A stretch of 13,765 nucleotides of DNA from WS-11 sp035275545 (GTDB taxonomy: Bacteria; Eisenbacteria; RBG-16-71-46): NCBI GenBank assembly GCA_035275545.1, contig DATEMP010000136.1:1-13765 (forward strand), written 5' to 3'. The notes under the pieces were generated by a model. It made no database searches. It was given only the letters and a program-made list of their open reading frames with translations, and had not been told where the DNA came from. Both the position numbers and the translations under genes were made by a program. This document shows, one piece after another, positions 6,135 to 13,155 of the stretch (position 1 is its first letter; every line of letters begins with the position of its first letter).

Positions 6135-6947
6135 ATGAAGAAGCTTGTCACCAGTCTTCTGGTACTGGCCGCGGTCGCCGCGTTCGCGACGGCATCGACG
6201 GCCGCGCCGATTTTCGTCGAGGACTTCAGCTACGCGGTCGGCACCGCCCTCAACGGCACCGGCGGCTGGTCCGCCCATAGCGGCGCGGGCACGAATCCCC
6301 AGACCGTCAACACCGCCGGCGGCCTGACCTACGCCGGCTATCCGTCGTCGGGCGTCGGCAACCTGCTCGGCCCGCTCGCCACCAGCGGCGAGGACAACAA
6401 CCACACGTTCGCCGGACAGGCGGCGGGCGCCGTGTACGCGGCGTTCATGATCAACGTGGCGAGCAGCCAGACCACCGGCGACTACCTGTTCCACCTCGTG
6501 GACGGCGCGATCGCCGGAAACATCTTCCGCGCCCGCGTGTTCGTGAAGAAGGACGGGGCCTCGACCAACTACGCGCTCGGCATCCAGTTCGGCTCCACGC
6601 TCAACGCCGTCTACACGCCGTTCTCGTTCGTGCCCGGCACCACCCACCTGCTGGTGGTGAAGTACACGTTCGTGGCCGGTGCCGCCAACGACATCGCCTC
6701 GCTCTACATCGACCCGGTGGTCGAGTGCGTCGAGCCGGCGCAGGCGACCGTGAGCACCACGGACGCGACCCAGACGGACGCCGTGAGTCTCCAGGGCGTC
6801 GCGATCCGCCAGGGCACCGCGGCGAATGCGGCCGCGGCGCAGCTCGACGGCATCCGCATCGGCACCACCTGGGGCGATGCGGTCTGCCCCGATCCCACGC
6901 CGGCTTCCAAGTCGACCTGGGGCTCGCTGAAGTCGATCTACCGCTAG
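6135..6947 (+). CDS. Secreted beta-sandwich (concanavalin/LamG-like) protein with a C-terminal TWG..YR tail
   Basis: The product is 270 aa. ATG 6135 is chosen because GAGGAG (6123-6128) stands 6 nt upstream and a classical signal peptide begins there (MKKLVTSLLVLAAVAAFATASTAA, cut near residue 23). The mature protein is rich in Gly, Thr, Ala and beta-forming residues. It has FVEDFSYAVGTALNGTGGW at the start, GDYLFHL and RVFVKKDG in the middle, TTHLLVVKYTFVAG, and LDGIRIGTTWGDAV near the end. From memory this resembles a group of secreted bacterial proteins with a concanavalin-like fold; I cannot name the family with certainty. Two Cys residues flank the last beta region and may form a disulfide. 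The last eleven residues, STWGSLKSIYR, follow a Pro/Ser linker and look like a separate tail. It is a single-gene unit with its own promoter and terminator. The function is unknown. Confidence 0.8.
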   Translation: MKKLVTSLLVLAAVAAFATASTAAPIFVEDFSYAVGTALNGTGGWSAHSGAGTNPQTVNTAGGLTYAGYPSSGVGNLLGPLATSGEDNNHTFAGQAAGAVYAAFMINVASSQTTGDYLFHLVDGAIAGNIFRARVFVKKDGASTNYALGIQFGSTLNAVYTPFSFVPGTTHLLVVKYTFVAGAANDIASLYIDPVVECVEPAQATVSTTDATQTDAVSLQGVAIRQGTAANAAAAQLDGIRIGTTWGDAVCPDPTPASKSTWGSLKSIYR

Positions 6948-6965
6948 TTCGCAGTCGTCTCTCGA

Positions 6966-7000
6966 AGCCCCGTCGGAGCACTTCTCCGGCGGGGCTTCGG
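6966..7000 (+). terminator. Strong 15-bp hairpin terminator
   Basis: GAAGCCCCGTCGGAG (6966-6980) pairs with CTCCGGCGGGGCTTC (6986-7000) along 15 positions with one G-T pair and a CACTT loop, 18 nt after the secreted-protein stop. There is no T-run, as is common in GC-rich bacteria. It opens the 386-nt gene-free stretch 6948-7333, which otherwise holds only the repeated element at 7174-7202 and the Lon leader. Confidence 0.75.
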
Positions 7001-7173
7001 CGTTGCCGGGTGAACTCCGCGCGCGTTGCATTTCGCCCGGAGCGTTCGCATCGGCACGCGTCCTGGGCCAGCACCCCCACGGCACCCCGTGCGCGCAGGC
7101 GCGCTCACCCAATCGATCCCGGAGCAGCGCCCCGCCGCGCCCGCGTATTCGGCGACGCCCTTCGACCAGTCGT

Positions 7174-7202
7174 GTGCCGCGCAACGGTTTGTCGTGATGC
7201 TT
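7174..7202 (+). promoter_or_regulatory. Element shared with the upstream region of the secreted protein gene
   Basis: Positions 7174-7194 match 5865-5885 at 17 of 21 bases, with the shared core CGCGCAAC followed two bases later by TTTG. Both copies are on the plus strand, upstream of a gene, and both are followed closely by GATGC. Neither copy is a clear housekeeping promoter by itself. A common regulator site or an alternative sigma factor site is possible; chance in GC-rich DNA cannot be excluded. Confidence 0.25.
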
Positions 7203-7333
7203 CCGCGGAGGTGATGGGCGGGCGCTTCCCGGCCGATGACTTGCTTCCCGGCATGGGTGGAGCTTCCGGCAAGTCCGGCCACCGCCCGACCGATCCGGGA
7301 CTCTCAGCGGCCAGACCAACTCCGAGAGGCACC

Positions 7334-9118
7334 ATGACCAGACCTCTGCGGTCCCGCTCAGCGGCCAGACGTCGGACCCTGCACGCCCAGGCGATGGGGC
7401 CCCAGCCCATGCCGGCCGGGGTGGAACGCGATCTCGGTCTTACGATCTCGCCGCCTCCCGGATCCCTTCCCACCGCGATCGCTCGCCAGGCGCAGCGCGA
7501 GATGGACCGCCTGCGTCGTCTGCCCGCGGGCGCCCCCGAGGCCGCGCAGGTGCGCACCTACCTCCAGTGGCTGTGGTCGCTCCCGTGGGAGCAGGCCGCC
7601 CCGGAGGACGCCGACCTGAGACGCGTCGAGTCGGTGCTCAACCGCCAGCACCTCGGGCTCTCGAAGGCCAAGGAGCGCATCCTCGAGTACCTCGCGGTGC
7701 GCAAGCTCAAGCCCGACCTTCCCGGTCCCGCACTCTGTCTCGTGGGTCCTCCGGGCACCGGCAAGTCGTCGCTCGGCGCCGCGGTCGCCCGCGCGCTGCA
7801 GCGTCCGTTCGCGCGCATCACGGTGTCGGGCACCAGCAACGCCGACGAGCTCTGGGGCACCGCCCGCAGCTCGCCGACCGCGCAGCCCGGCAAGATCCTC
7901 CGCGCGCTGCGCGACGCCGGGGCGAGCAACCCGGTGCTCATGATCGACGGCGTCGACCGCCTGATGGGCGAAAGCGGCCTCCAGGTGCTCGAGCTGCTGC
8001 TCGAGCTGCTCGATCGCGAGAGCAGCGCGCGCTTCGTCGACCGCTACCTCGGCATCCCGTTCGATCTCTCGCACGCGGTGCTGGTGCTGTGCGCCAACAA
8101 CATCGAGCTGGTCCCCGACGCGATCCAGGAGCGCATCGAGGTCATCGAGGTGCCCGGATACAGCGAGGACGAGAAGCTCGAGATCTCGCGCCGGTTCCTG
8201 GTGCCGGACCAGCTCCACGAGCACGGCCTGGCGCCGCGCGACATGTCGTTCCCGATGCCGGCGCTGCGCGCGATGGTGCGCCACTACACGCTCGAGGCGG
8301 GCGTGCGCGGCCTGTCCCGTCAGATCGCGACCGCGTGCCGCAAGGTGGCGCGTGCCCGCGCGACCGGCGACACCCGCCGCCACACGCTCTCGGCCGAGAA
8401 CCTGGACGACTACCTGGGACACCGCATCTACACGCCCGAAATCATCGAGCAGCAGGACGAGGTGGGGGTCGCGCACGGCCTGGCGTGGACCGCGGCCGGG
8501 GGCGAGATCCTGGTGGTCGAAGCGCTCAAGATGCCGGGCGCGGGCCGGGTGGTCACCACCGGACAGCTGGGCGAGGTCATGCGCGAGTCGGTGCAGGCGG
8601 CGCACTCGTACGTGCGCTCGCGCGCCGAGATGCTCGAGATCGACTCCGAGGCGTTCGCGAACTACGACATCCACATCCACTTCCCCGCCGCCGGCGTGCC
8701 GAAGGACGGGCCCTCCGCGGGCATCACCGTGGGGCTGGTGATCGCCTCGGTGCTGAGCGAGAAGCCGATCCGCCGCGACATCGCGATGACCGGCGAGGTG
8801 AGCCTGCGCGGCAAGGTGCTGATCGTGGGCGGGCTGCGCGAGAAAGCACTCGCCGCCTACCGCGCCGGGGTGCGGACCATCCTGTTCCCGGCCGCCAACG
8901 TGAAGGACCTCGACGACGTGCCCGAGGACGTGCGCGCCCAGGTCGACATGGTGCCGGTCGAGAGCATGGACGACGTGTTCTCGATCGCGCTCCACCGGGT
9001 GATCGTGCCGCAGCGCATCGCCGGCGACTTCGTCATCGAAGTGGGCGAGGATCCGATCGCCGAGCGCGACCAGGGTCGCGAAGAGCTCCGAAGAGCCGCA
9101 CGTAGGGCGAGAGGCTAG
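7334..9118 (+). CDS. Divergent Lon-family protease without N-terminal domain
   Basis: The product is 594 aa from ATG 7334, with GAGAGG 4 nt upstream; the frame is open further upstream but looks non-coding there. It aligns with Lon from the region just before the AAA+ module (LPTAIARQAQREMDRLRRLP...YLQWLWSLPWE) to the end. The roughly 270-residue N-terminal substrate domain of housekeeping Lon is missing. Walker A is G138-P-P-G-T-G-K144-S. Walker B reads M203-I-D-G-V-D, with Gly206 in place of the catalytic Glu of LLDEID. In the pore loop Ser180-Pro181 replace the usual Tyr-Ile. The sensor regions (DAIQERIEVIEVPGY and EAGVRGLSRQIA) are conserved. The protease dyad is intact: Ser461 in PKDGPSAG and Lys504 in GGLREKALAAYR, 43 apart as in E. 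coli Lon. It probably still has peptidase activity, with altered ATP-driven unfolding; a specialised paralogue beside a normal Lon elsewhere is likely. Confidence 0.9.
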   Translation: MTRPLRSRSAARRRTLHAQAMGPQPMPAGVERDLGLTISPPPGSLPTAIARQAQREMDRLRRLPAGAPEAAQVRTYLQWLWSLPWEQAAPEDADLRRVESVLNRQHLGLSKAKERILEYLAVRKLKPDLPGPALCLVGPPGTGKSSLGAAVARALQRPFARITVSGTSNADELWGTARSSPTAQPGKILRALRDAGASNPVLMIDGVDRLMGESGLQVLELLLELLDRESSARFVDRYLGIPFDLSHAVLVLCANNIELVPDAIQERIEVIEVPGYSEDEKLEISRRFLVPDQLHEHGLAPRDMSFPMPALRAMVRHYTLEAGVRGLSRQIATACRKVARARATGDTRRHTLSAENLDDYLGHRIYTPEIIEQQDEVGVAHGLAWTAAGGEILVVEALKMPGAGRVVTTGQLGEVMRESVQAAHSYVRSRAEMLEIDSEAFANYDIHIHFPAAGVPKDGPSAGITVGLVIASVLSEKPIRRDIAMTGEVSLRGKVLIVGGLREKALAAYRAGVRTILFPAANVKDLDDVPEDVRAQVDMVPVESMDDVFSIALHRVIVPQRIAGDFVIEVGEDPIAERDQGREELRRAARRARG

Positions 9119-9127
9119 GCGCCCGAG

Positions 9128-9193
9128 CGGGAGTCCAGGGACCACGCGACGAAGCGCGTGTTCATAGCGAGGAGCGTGGTCCCTGGACTCCCG
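9128..9193. terminator. Perfect 20-bp inverted repeat between convergent genes
   Basis: Arms 9128-9147 and 9174-9193 are exact reverse complements over 20 bp (left arm begins CGGGAGTCC, right arm ends GGACTCCCG), with a 26-nt loop. The structure fills the gap between the Lon stop (9118) and the stop of the minus-strand DUF2007 gene (9201), which suits a bidirectional terminator. It is longer and more perfect than a terminator needs, and lacks T-runs. A dispersed palindromic repeat inserted between genes is a fair alternative. Confidence 0.7.
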
Positions 9194-9200
9194 CCAGGCA

Positions 9201-9593
9201 CTACCCCTCGCCGCCCGCGTCGCCGCCGGCCGCGTCGACGTCCTCGTCGCGCACCTCGCCGCCGCGCTCGAGCGCCTGGAGATAGTCGGCGATCAGCGAG
9301 CGCGCTTCCGCGGCGTCCTCGGGGCTCACGAGAATTTCCCCCCACGCCGAGGTCGACCAGTCGCGCCGCACCGATCCGTACGCGGGCAGTGAGGTGCTGC
9401 GCAGCACCGCTCGGATCCCGTGGTGCTCGAGCATTCCCTCGAGCAGCGCACCGGCCGCCGCGTCCGGGACGCGGTGGATCACCTGGGGCGGGCCCTCGGG
9501 GTCGACCGGCTCGGGGCCGAGCACCACGCGGCAGCGCGGGCAGGCCACCACCGGGGGATCGTAGGCGGCGCCGCACTCCGGACAGTAGCCCAC
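9201..9593 (-). CDS. Zinc-ribbon protein with DUF2007-like domain
   Basis: The product is about 130 aa from GTG 9593, eight nt after the stop of the aminotransferase gene, so translation is probably coupled; no good Shine-Dalgarno is visible. The N-terminus begins VGYCPECG and continues to VACPRCR, two CxxC knuckles typical of a zinc ribbon. Residues about 45-115 (QVIHRVPDAAAGALLEGMLE..GEILVSPEDAAEARSLIADYL) match the small DUF2007 fold, whose members are often annotated as putative signal-transducing proteins. The tail is rich in Asp, Gly and Ala. The biochemical role is unknown. The link to the aminotransferase is by position only. Confidence 0.75.
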   Translation of the reverse strand: MGYCPECGAAYDPPVVACPRCRVVLGPEPVDPEGPPQVIHRVPDAAAGALLEGMLEHHGIRAVLRSTSLPAYGSVRRDWSTSAWGEILVSPEDAAEARSLIADYLQALERGGEVRDEDVDAAGGDAGGEG

Positions 9594-9600
9594 GCGCCGC

Positions 9601-10806
9601 TCAGGACGTGCCGACCGACGTGTAGTGGTGCTTGAGCCGCCCGGCGGCCTCGGCGACGTCCTCGCCGCGGGTCGCGAGCGACAGGCGCACCCACTCCTGG
9701 TGCTCGGGGCCGAACGCGGTCCCCGGGAGCACCGCCACCCCGAGCTCGAGCCACTCGTCGACCAGCGCCCACACATCGCGGCCGTTGAGCGCCCCACCCA
9801 CGTGCGCGAACCCGTAGAACGCCCCGCGCGGAGTGGGCACGCGGACCGCGCTCTGACCCGCGAGACCCTGGAGCAGCAGGTCGCGGCGCTCCTGGTAGGC
9901 GCGGCGCATGCGTTCGACCGCGTCCTGGGGTCCGGTCACCGCGGCGCGCGCGGCACTCTGGACCGAGGGGAACACGCCGTGGGTGGTGTAGAAGGCGAGC
10001 AGCGGGCCCATGACCTGCCGGAGCGCGGGGGGCGAGACCATGTAGCCCACCCGCCAGCCGGTCATCGCGTACGACTTGGAGAAGGTGTAGACGCTCAGCG
10101 TCCGCTCCGCCATGCCCGGCAGGCTCGCGAGGCTCACGTGCTTCGCACCGTCGAACACCAGGTGCTCGTAGGCCTCGTCGCTGATCACCCACAGGTCGCG
10201 CTCGATCGCCACCTCGGCGATCGCCGCGAGCTCGGCGCGGGTGAGCACCGCGCCGGTCGGATTGTTGGGCGTGTTGAGGTAGATGCCCTTGATCGCGGGC
10301 GTGAGTGCCTCGCGCAGGCGGGTGGCGATCCCGGCGGGATCGAGCGTGCCCTCGAGCAGGTCGAGATAAAGCGGCAGCGTGCGGTAGCCGCCGCCCGCCG
10401 AGAAGGCGACCAGCTTGGGGATCGCCATCCAGTGGGGCGAGAGCACCAGCACCTCCTCGCCCGGGCCGAGCAACGCCTGGAAGGCGAGGAACAGGGCGTG
10501 GGTGCCGCCGTTGGCGAGCACCACGTCGTCCAGCTCGCAGCGGATCGCGTTCTCGCGCGCGAGCTTCTCGACCAGCGCCTGGCGGAGCGTGAGTGTCCCG
10601 CGCTGGTCCGGGTAGTGGGTCTCGCCGGCCCGTGCCGCCTCGGCGAGCGCTTCGACGATGTGGGGCGGCGTGTCGAAGTCGGGCTCCCCGCGCTCCAGGT
10701 GGAGGATCCGCTCGCCCTTCTGCTCCCTCGCCTTGGCGGCCGCCATCACCTTGCCCAGCTCGGAGGTCATGCGCAGCACGGGGCGGTCGGCGATCAGTCG
10801 CGGCAT
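9601..10806 (-). CDS. Class I/II PLP-dependent aminotransferase
   Basis: The product is 401 aa. ATG 10806 is chosen because GGAGGG (10820-10815) lies 8 nt upstream; the frame extends further but the added residues are Arg/Pro-rich and untypical. The fold-type I motifs are all present: an N-terminal GEPDFDTPPHI segment, YPDQRGTLTLRQAL, NTPNNPTG, ISDEAYE with Asp210 for the PLP ring nitrogen, and SKSYAMTGWRVGY with Lys244 as the Schiff-base lysine. A C-terminal EWVRLSLA supplies the carboxylate-binding Arg. Family knowledge: such enzymes (aspartate/aromatic aminotransferase subgroup I) move amino groups between amino acids and 2-oxoacids in the cytoplasm. The substrate cannot be fixed from motifs. 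A possible extended -10 (TGC-TAGATT, 10864-10856) lies about 50 nt upstream. The gene is divergent from the GAF protein gene. Confidence 0.92.
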   Translation of the reverse strand: MPRLIADRPVLRMTSELGKVMAAAKAREQKGERILHLERGEPDFDTPPHIVEALAEAARAGETHYPDQRGTLTLRQALVEKLARENAIRCELDDVVLANGGTHALFLAFQALLGPGEEVLVLSPHWMAIPKLVAFSAGGGYRTLPLYLDLLEGTLDPAGIATRLREALTPAIKGIYLNTPNNPTGAVLTRAELAAIAEVAIERDLWVISDEAYEHLVFDGAKHVSLASLPGMAERTLSVYTFSKSYAMTGWRVGYMVSPPALRQVMGPLLAFYTTHGVFPSVQSAARAAVTGPQDAVERMRRAYQERRDLLLQGLAGQSAVRVPTPRGAFYGFAHVGGALNGRDVWALVDEWLELGVAVLPGTAFGPEHQEWVRLSLATRGEDVAEAAGRLKHHYTSVGTS

Positions 10807-10939
10807 GGGTCGTTCCCTCCGTGGTTCGCGTGGGGTTCGCGTCGGCCTGCAAGCCAATCTAGCACGCGCGGAGGGCCGGTGGCCGCCCGGCGCGGGCATT
10901 GCAATCTGCACGATTCGGGAGCCGGTTCGTGCCGGTTGC

Positions 10940-10955
10940 GGGCACGGTGATTGCG
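10940..10955 (+). promoter_or_regulatory. Candidate sigma-54 promoter for the GAF-coiled coil-GAF gene
   Basis: GGCACG, four bases, then TTGC match the sigma-54 -24/-12 core exactly, with GG at 10941-10942 and GC at 10953-10954 separated by 10 nt. Only the flanking T before GG is a G here. Transcription would begin near 10966, leaving a leader of about 38 nt before GTG 11004. It is the best -24/-12 match I found in the window, and it lies in an intergenic region in the correct orientation. Confidence 0.55.
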
Positions 10956-11003
10956 TTCCCGGGGCGGACCGTACCCGTCGACCCTCTCAGGGAGGAGTGC
11001 CCC

Positions 11004-12386
11004 GTGTCGAAGTTCGATCTGCGCGACGTTTCCCAGCGGCTCTCCGAGTCCACCGACACCGAGGCGGTGGTGAGCGAGCTGCTCGGCTATGTGCAGTCGC
11101 AGCGCCCCGATTGGAAGGCCGCGCTGGCGTTCTACGAGGTGAGCCGCGACGCGCTGGTGAGCCTCTACACGCGCGAGGCGGACCGGCTCTCGTGCCGCGA
11201 CCTCCACCTGCCCGTCGACCAGCTTCCGGCCAGGCTCGTGCGGAAGTTTTTCCACCCCAGTGCATTTTCCAATGCCCCCAACCGGCGCTCCCTGCTGGCG
11301 AGCCTGTTCAAGACCTCGCCCCACTACGAGCCCGACGCCAACGAGGCCCCGGCACTCCAGCCGGTGGTGCCGATCTCGGACTGGGGCTCGTGCCTGTGCC
11401 TGCCGCTCGCCGACCAGGAGGACCTCCTGGCGATGCTGGTGGTGACCAGCCGCAAGAAGAATGCGTTCCCGGGCAAGGCGGTCGACGATCTGATCCCGGT
11501 CAAGGGGATGGCCGCCCTGGCGCTTGCCCAGCACCTTTACAAGTCGTCGCGCATCGTTCCGGAGAGCAACTACTCGCCGGAGACCGGGAGCCTCGCGACC
11601 TCCGGCATGTCGGCGGCCGACTTCCAGGAGCGGATCCGCTCGCTGGACGCGCACGCGGTCGAGCTGTCGGTCGAGAGCCGGGCCAAGGCGGCGCGGCTCG
11701 ACGAGCTGACCCAGGAGATCGAGCAGGTCGACCAGACCTCGGACCGTTACCGCGAGGAGCTGGAGCGGGTGAAGGTCCAGCTCCACGCGCTCGAGGAGCA
11801 GTCGAGTGCCGCGACCGAGCACCTGAACGTCGCGTTCACCCAGCTCACCGAGACCCAGGATCGGATGTCCGAGCTCCAGCGCACGGTGGGATTCCTGCAG
11901 GACGTGTTCCAGACGCTCTCCCAGGAGCACGACGCCAAGGAGTTCTCGAGCACCATGGTGCTGTGGTTCAGCGAGCACTTCGGGGTCGAGCGCTGCAGCC
12001 TCATGATCATGGACAACAGCCGCGACACGCTGCGCATCGCCGCGCAGCGCGGGATCGATCCCGGCGTGGCGCACAAGGTGCGGGTGCGCGTGGGCCAGGG
12101 GATCTCGGGCTGGGTGGCGCACAACCGCAAGCCCTTGTTCGTGCGGGTCAAGGCCGACGCGAGCGAGGTCCAGCCCACCGGGCAGGACGTCTACAACTCG
12201 GACTCGTTCATCACCGTGCCGCTCGTGCACGGGGACCGGGTGGTGGGCGTGCTCAACCTGAGCAACAAGACCGGCGGGCTGCCGTTCGACGATCTCGACC
12301 TGGACCGGGCGATGCTGACCGGTTCGCTGCTGGCGATGACGCTCGGGGCCCAGGGCGCCGCGCATCGCGCCGCGGCGTGGGCGTAG
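11004..12386 (+). CDS. GAF-coiled coil-GAF signalling protein
   Basis: The product is 460 aa. GTG 11004 follows AGGGAGGAG (10989-10997) by 6 nt; the in-frame TTG at 10899 lies upstream of the candidate promoter and is rejected. Residues about 10-185 look like a diverged GAF domain (CLCLPLADQEDLLAMLVVTSRK). Residues about 202-310 are a Glu/Gln/Leu/Arg-rich coiled coil. Residues about 310-450 are a second, clearer GAF domain (FGVERCSLMIMDN, VGQGISGWVAHNRKPLFV, SFITVPLVHGDRVVGVLNLSNK). There is no kinase, GGDEF, HD or HTH output domain, so it probably dimerises and passes a signal to a partner. The GAF ligand is unknown. It has a sigma-54-like promoter and converges with the Nudix gene, 16 nt apart. 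Confidence 0.85.
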   Translation: MSKFDLRDVSQRLSESTDTEAVVSELLGYVQSQRPDWKAALAFYEVSRDALVSLYTREADRLSCRDLHLPVDQLPARLVRKFFHPSAFSNAPNRRSLLASLFKTSPHYEPDANEAPALQPVVPISDWGSCLCLPLADQEDLLAMLVVTSRKKNAFPGKAVDDLIPVKGMAALALAQHLYKSSRIVPESNYSPETGSLATSGMSAADFQERIRSLDAHAVELSVESRAKAARLDELTQEIEQVDQTSDRYREELERVKVQLHALEEQSSAATEHLNVAFTQLTETQDRMSELQRTVGFLQDVFQTLSQEHDAKEFSSTMVLWFSEHFGVERCSLMIMDNSRDTLRIAAQRGIDPGVAHKVRVRVGQGISGWVAHNRKPLFVRVKADASEVQPTGQDVYNSDSFITVPLVHGDRVVGVLNLSNKTGGLPFDDLDLDRAMLTGSLLAMTLGAQGAAHRAAAWA

Positions 12387-12402
12387 GCGGCGACGACCAA
12401 GC

Positions 12403-12906
12403 TCAGGACTCCCGCCGGTACTCCTCGAGCGCCCGGCGGTGCGACGCAAACGCGATGCGGCGCGGCAGCCGGGACGGGGCGAAGTAGCGGGCCTCGATCG
12501 CGTCGTCGCCGGGGCTGAGCCGGCCCCCGGTGCGCGCTCCTCTATAGAGGATGAGCACCGTGCGCACCCGCGGGTCGTCGAAGCCCGCGTAGACGCCGAA
12601 CAGGCCCTCGATCCGCGCCTTCACGCCGGTCTCCTCGAACAGCTCGCGGATCGCGCAGTGCTCGGGGGTCTCGCCGTACTCCATGAAGCCCGCCGGCAGG
12701 CACCAGGCGCCGGCGGCGGGATCGAACTTGCGCTTCACCATGAGCAGGCCGTCGCGGCCCGGCAGGATCACGCCCGCCGCGGGGACCGGATTGCGGTAGT
12801 GGATGAACCCGCACGCCGGACAGGTCGCGCGCAAGCGCCCGTGCTCGTCCATCATCACGAGCTCGGTCCCGCAGCGCATGCAGAACTTTGGCTCGCGGTG
12901 GGGCAT
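12403..12906 (-). CDS. Nudix hydrolase with N-terminal zinc ribbon
   Basis: The product is 167 aa from ATG 12906; no clear Shine-Dalgarno is seen. An N-terminal zinc ribbon (C9-x2-C12 and C29-x2-C32), like that of NADH pyrophosphatases, is followed by the Nudix domain. The Nudix box is complete: G73-x5-E79-x7-R87-E88-x2-E91-E92-x-G94-V95. Family knowledge: these enzymes cleave nucleoside diphosphates linked to another moiety, using Mg2+ bound by the box glutamates. The NudC-specific SQPWPFPQS signature is not present, and the protein is shorter than NudC (about 257 aa). It may therefore act on another substrate such as ADP-ribose or a nucleotide sugar. It sits downstream of the PDZ gene on the same strand, but a hairpin and about 250 nt separate them. 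Confidence 0.9.
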   Translation of the reverse strand: MPHREPKFCMRCGTELVMMDEHGRLRATCPACGFIHYRNPVPAAGVILPGRDGLLMVKRKFDPAAGAWCLPAGFMEYGETPEHCAIRELFEETGVKARIEGLFGVYAGFDDPRVRTVLILYRGARTGGRLSPGDDAIEARYFAPSRLPRRIAFASHRRALEEYRRES

Positions 12907-12964
12907 CGGCCGAGCACGTTACGGTCTCGCCCGCGCGCGAGGCAAGGCACCGGCAGGCAACGAA

Positions 12965-13000
12965 GAAGCCCGACTCGCCGTCGCACGAATCGGGCTCTTC
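12965..13000 (-). terminator. Hairpin terminator downstream of the PDZ protein gene
   Basis: On the plus strand GAAGCCCGACTCG (12965-12977) pairs with CGAATCGGGCTCTTC (12986-13000), with one mismatch and a short bulge. Read on the minus strand it lies about 155 nt after the PDZ gene stop and is followed by TTCTTCGTT, a weak T-rich tail. It separates the PDZ gene from the Nudix gene. The rest of 12907-13155 shows no gene. Confidence 0.5.
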
Positions 13001-13155
13001 GGCCTTACCGCCGCGTGAGAGGAGCGTCGCGCTGCACCTTCCCGACCGTGAAACGCCCCTTAGCTGGCACCCTGCGGGTGGGCCGGGTCGGATCGACGCT
13101 CCCCTGCCGCGGCGGCGGCACCCGCTCGCGCGGGCTCTGGGGGATGTAGCTCGCT

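Noticed and set aside
7080..7095. GG-N10-GC pattern (CGGCACC...GC) upstream of the Lon gene
   Set aside because: The -12 half is GCGC rather than TTGC and the surroundings are very GC-rich, so it is likely to be chance.
6725..7333. Upstream extension of the Lon frame
   Set aside because: It overlaps the secreted-protein gene and its terminator, has no Lon N-domain similarity, and is Arg/Pro-rich filler; ATG 7334 is a better start.
7358..9145. 595-codon open frame on the minus strand
   Set aside because: Antisense to the Lon-family gene; its His/Asp/Val/Arg-rich product has no recognisable domain and mirrors Lon codons.
10823..10842. Direct repeat GGTTCGCGT, two copies with an 11-nt period, upstream of the aminotransferase
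   Set aside because: Only two short copies in the leader; too little to call an operator.
9625..10950. 441-codon plus-strand frame antisense to the aminotransferase
   Set aside because: The opposite strand encodes every aminotransferase motif; this frame has none.
10658..12487. 609-codon plus-strand frame and 551-codon minus-strand frame (10794-12449) over the GAF protein gene
   Set aside because: Both are compositional shadows; only the frame starting at GTG 11004 has a Shine-Dalgarno and GAF/coiled-coil sequence.
12439..13149. 236-codon plus-strand frame antisense to the Nudix gene
   Set aside because: The complete Nudix box and zinc ribbon on the minus strand explain the region.
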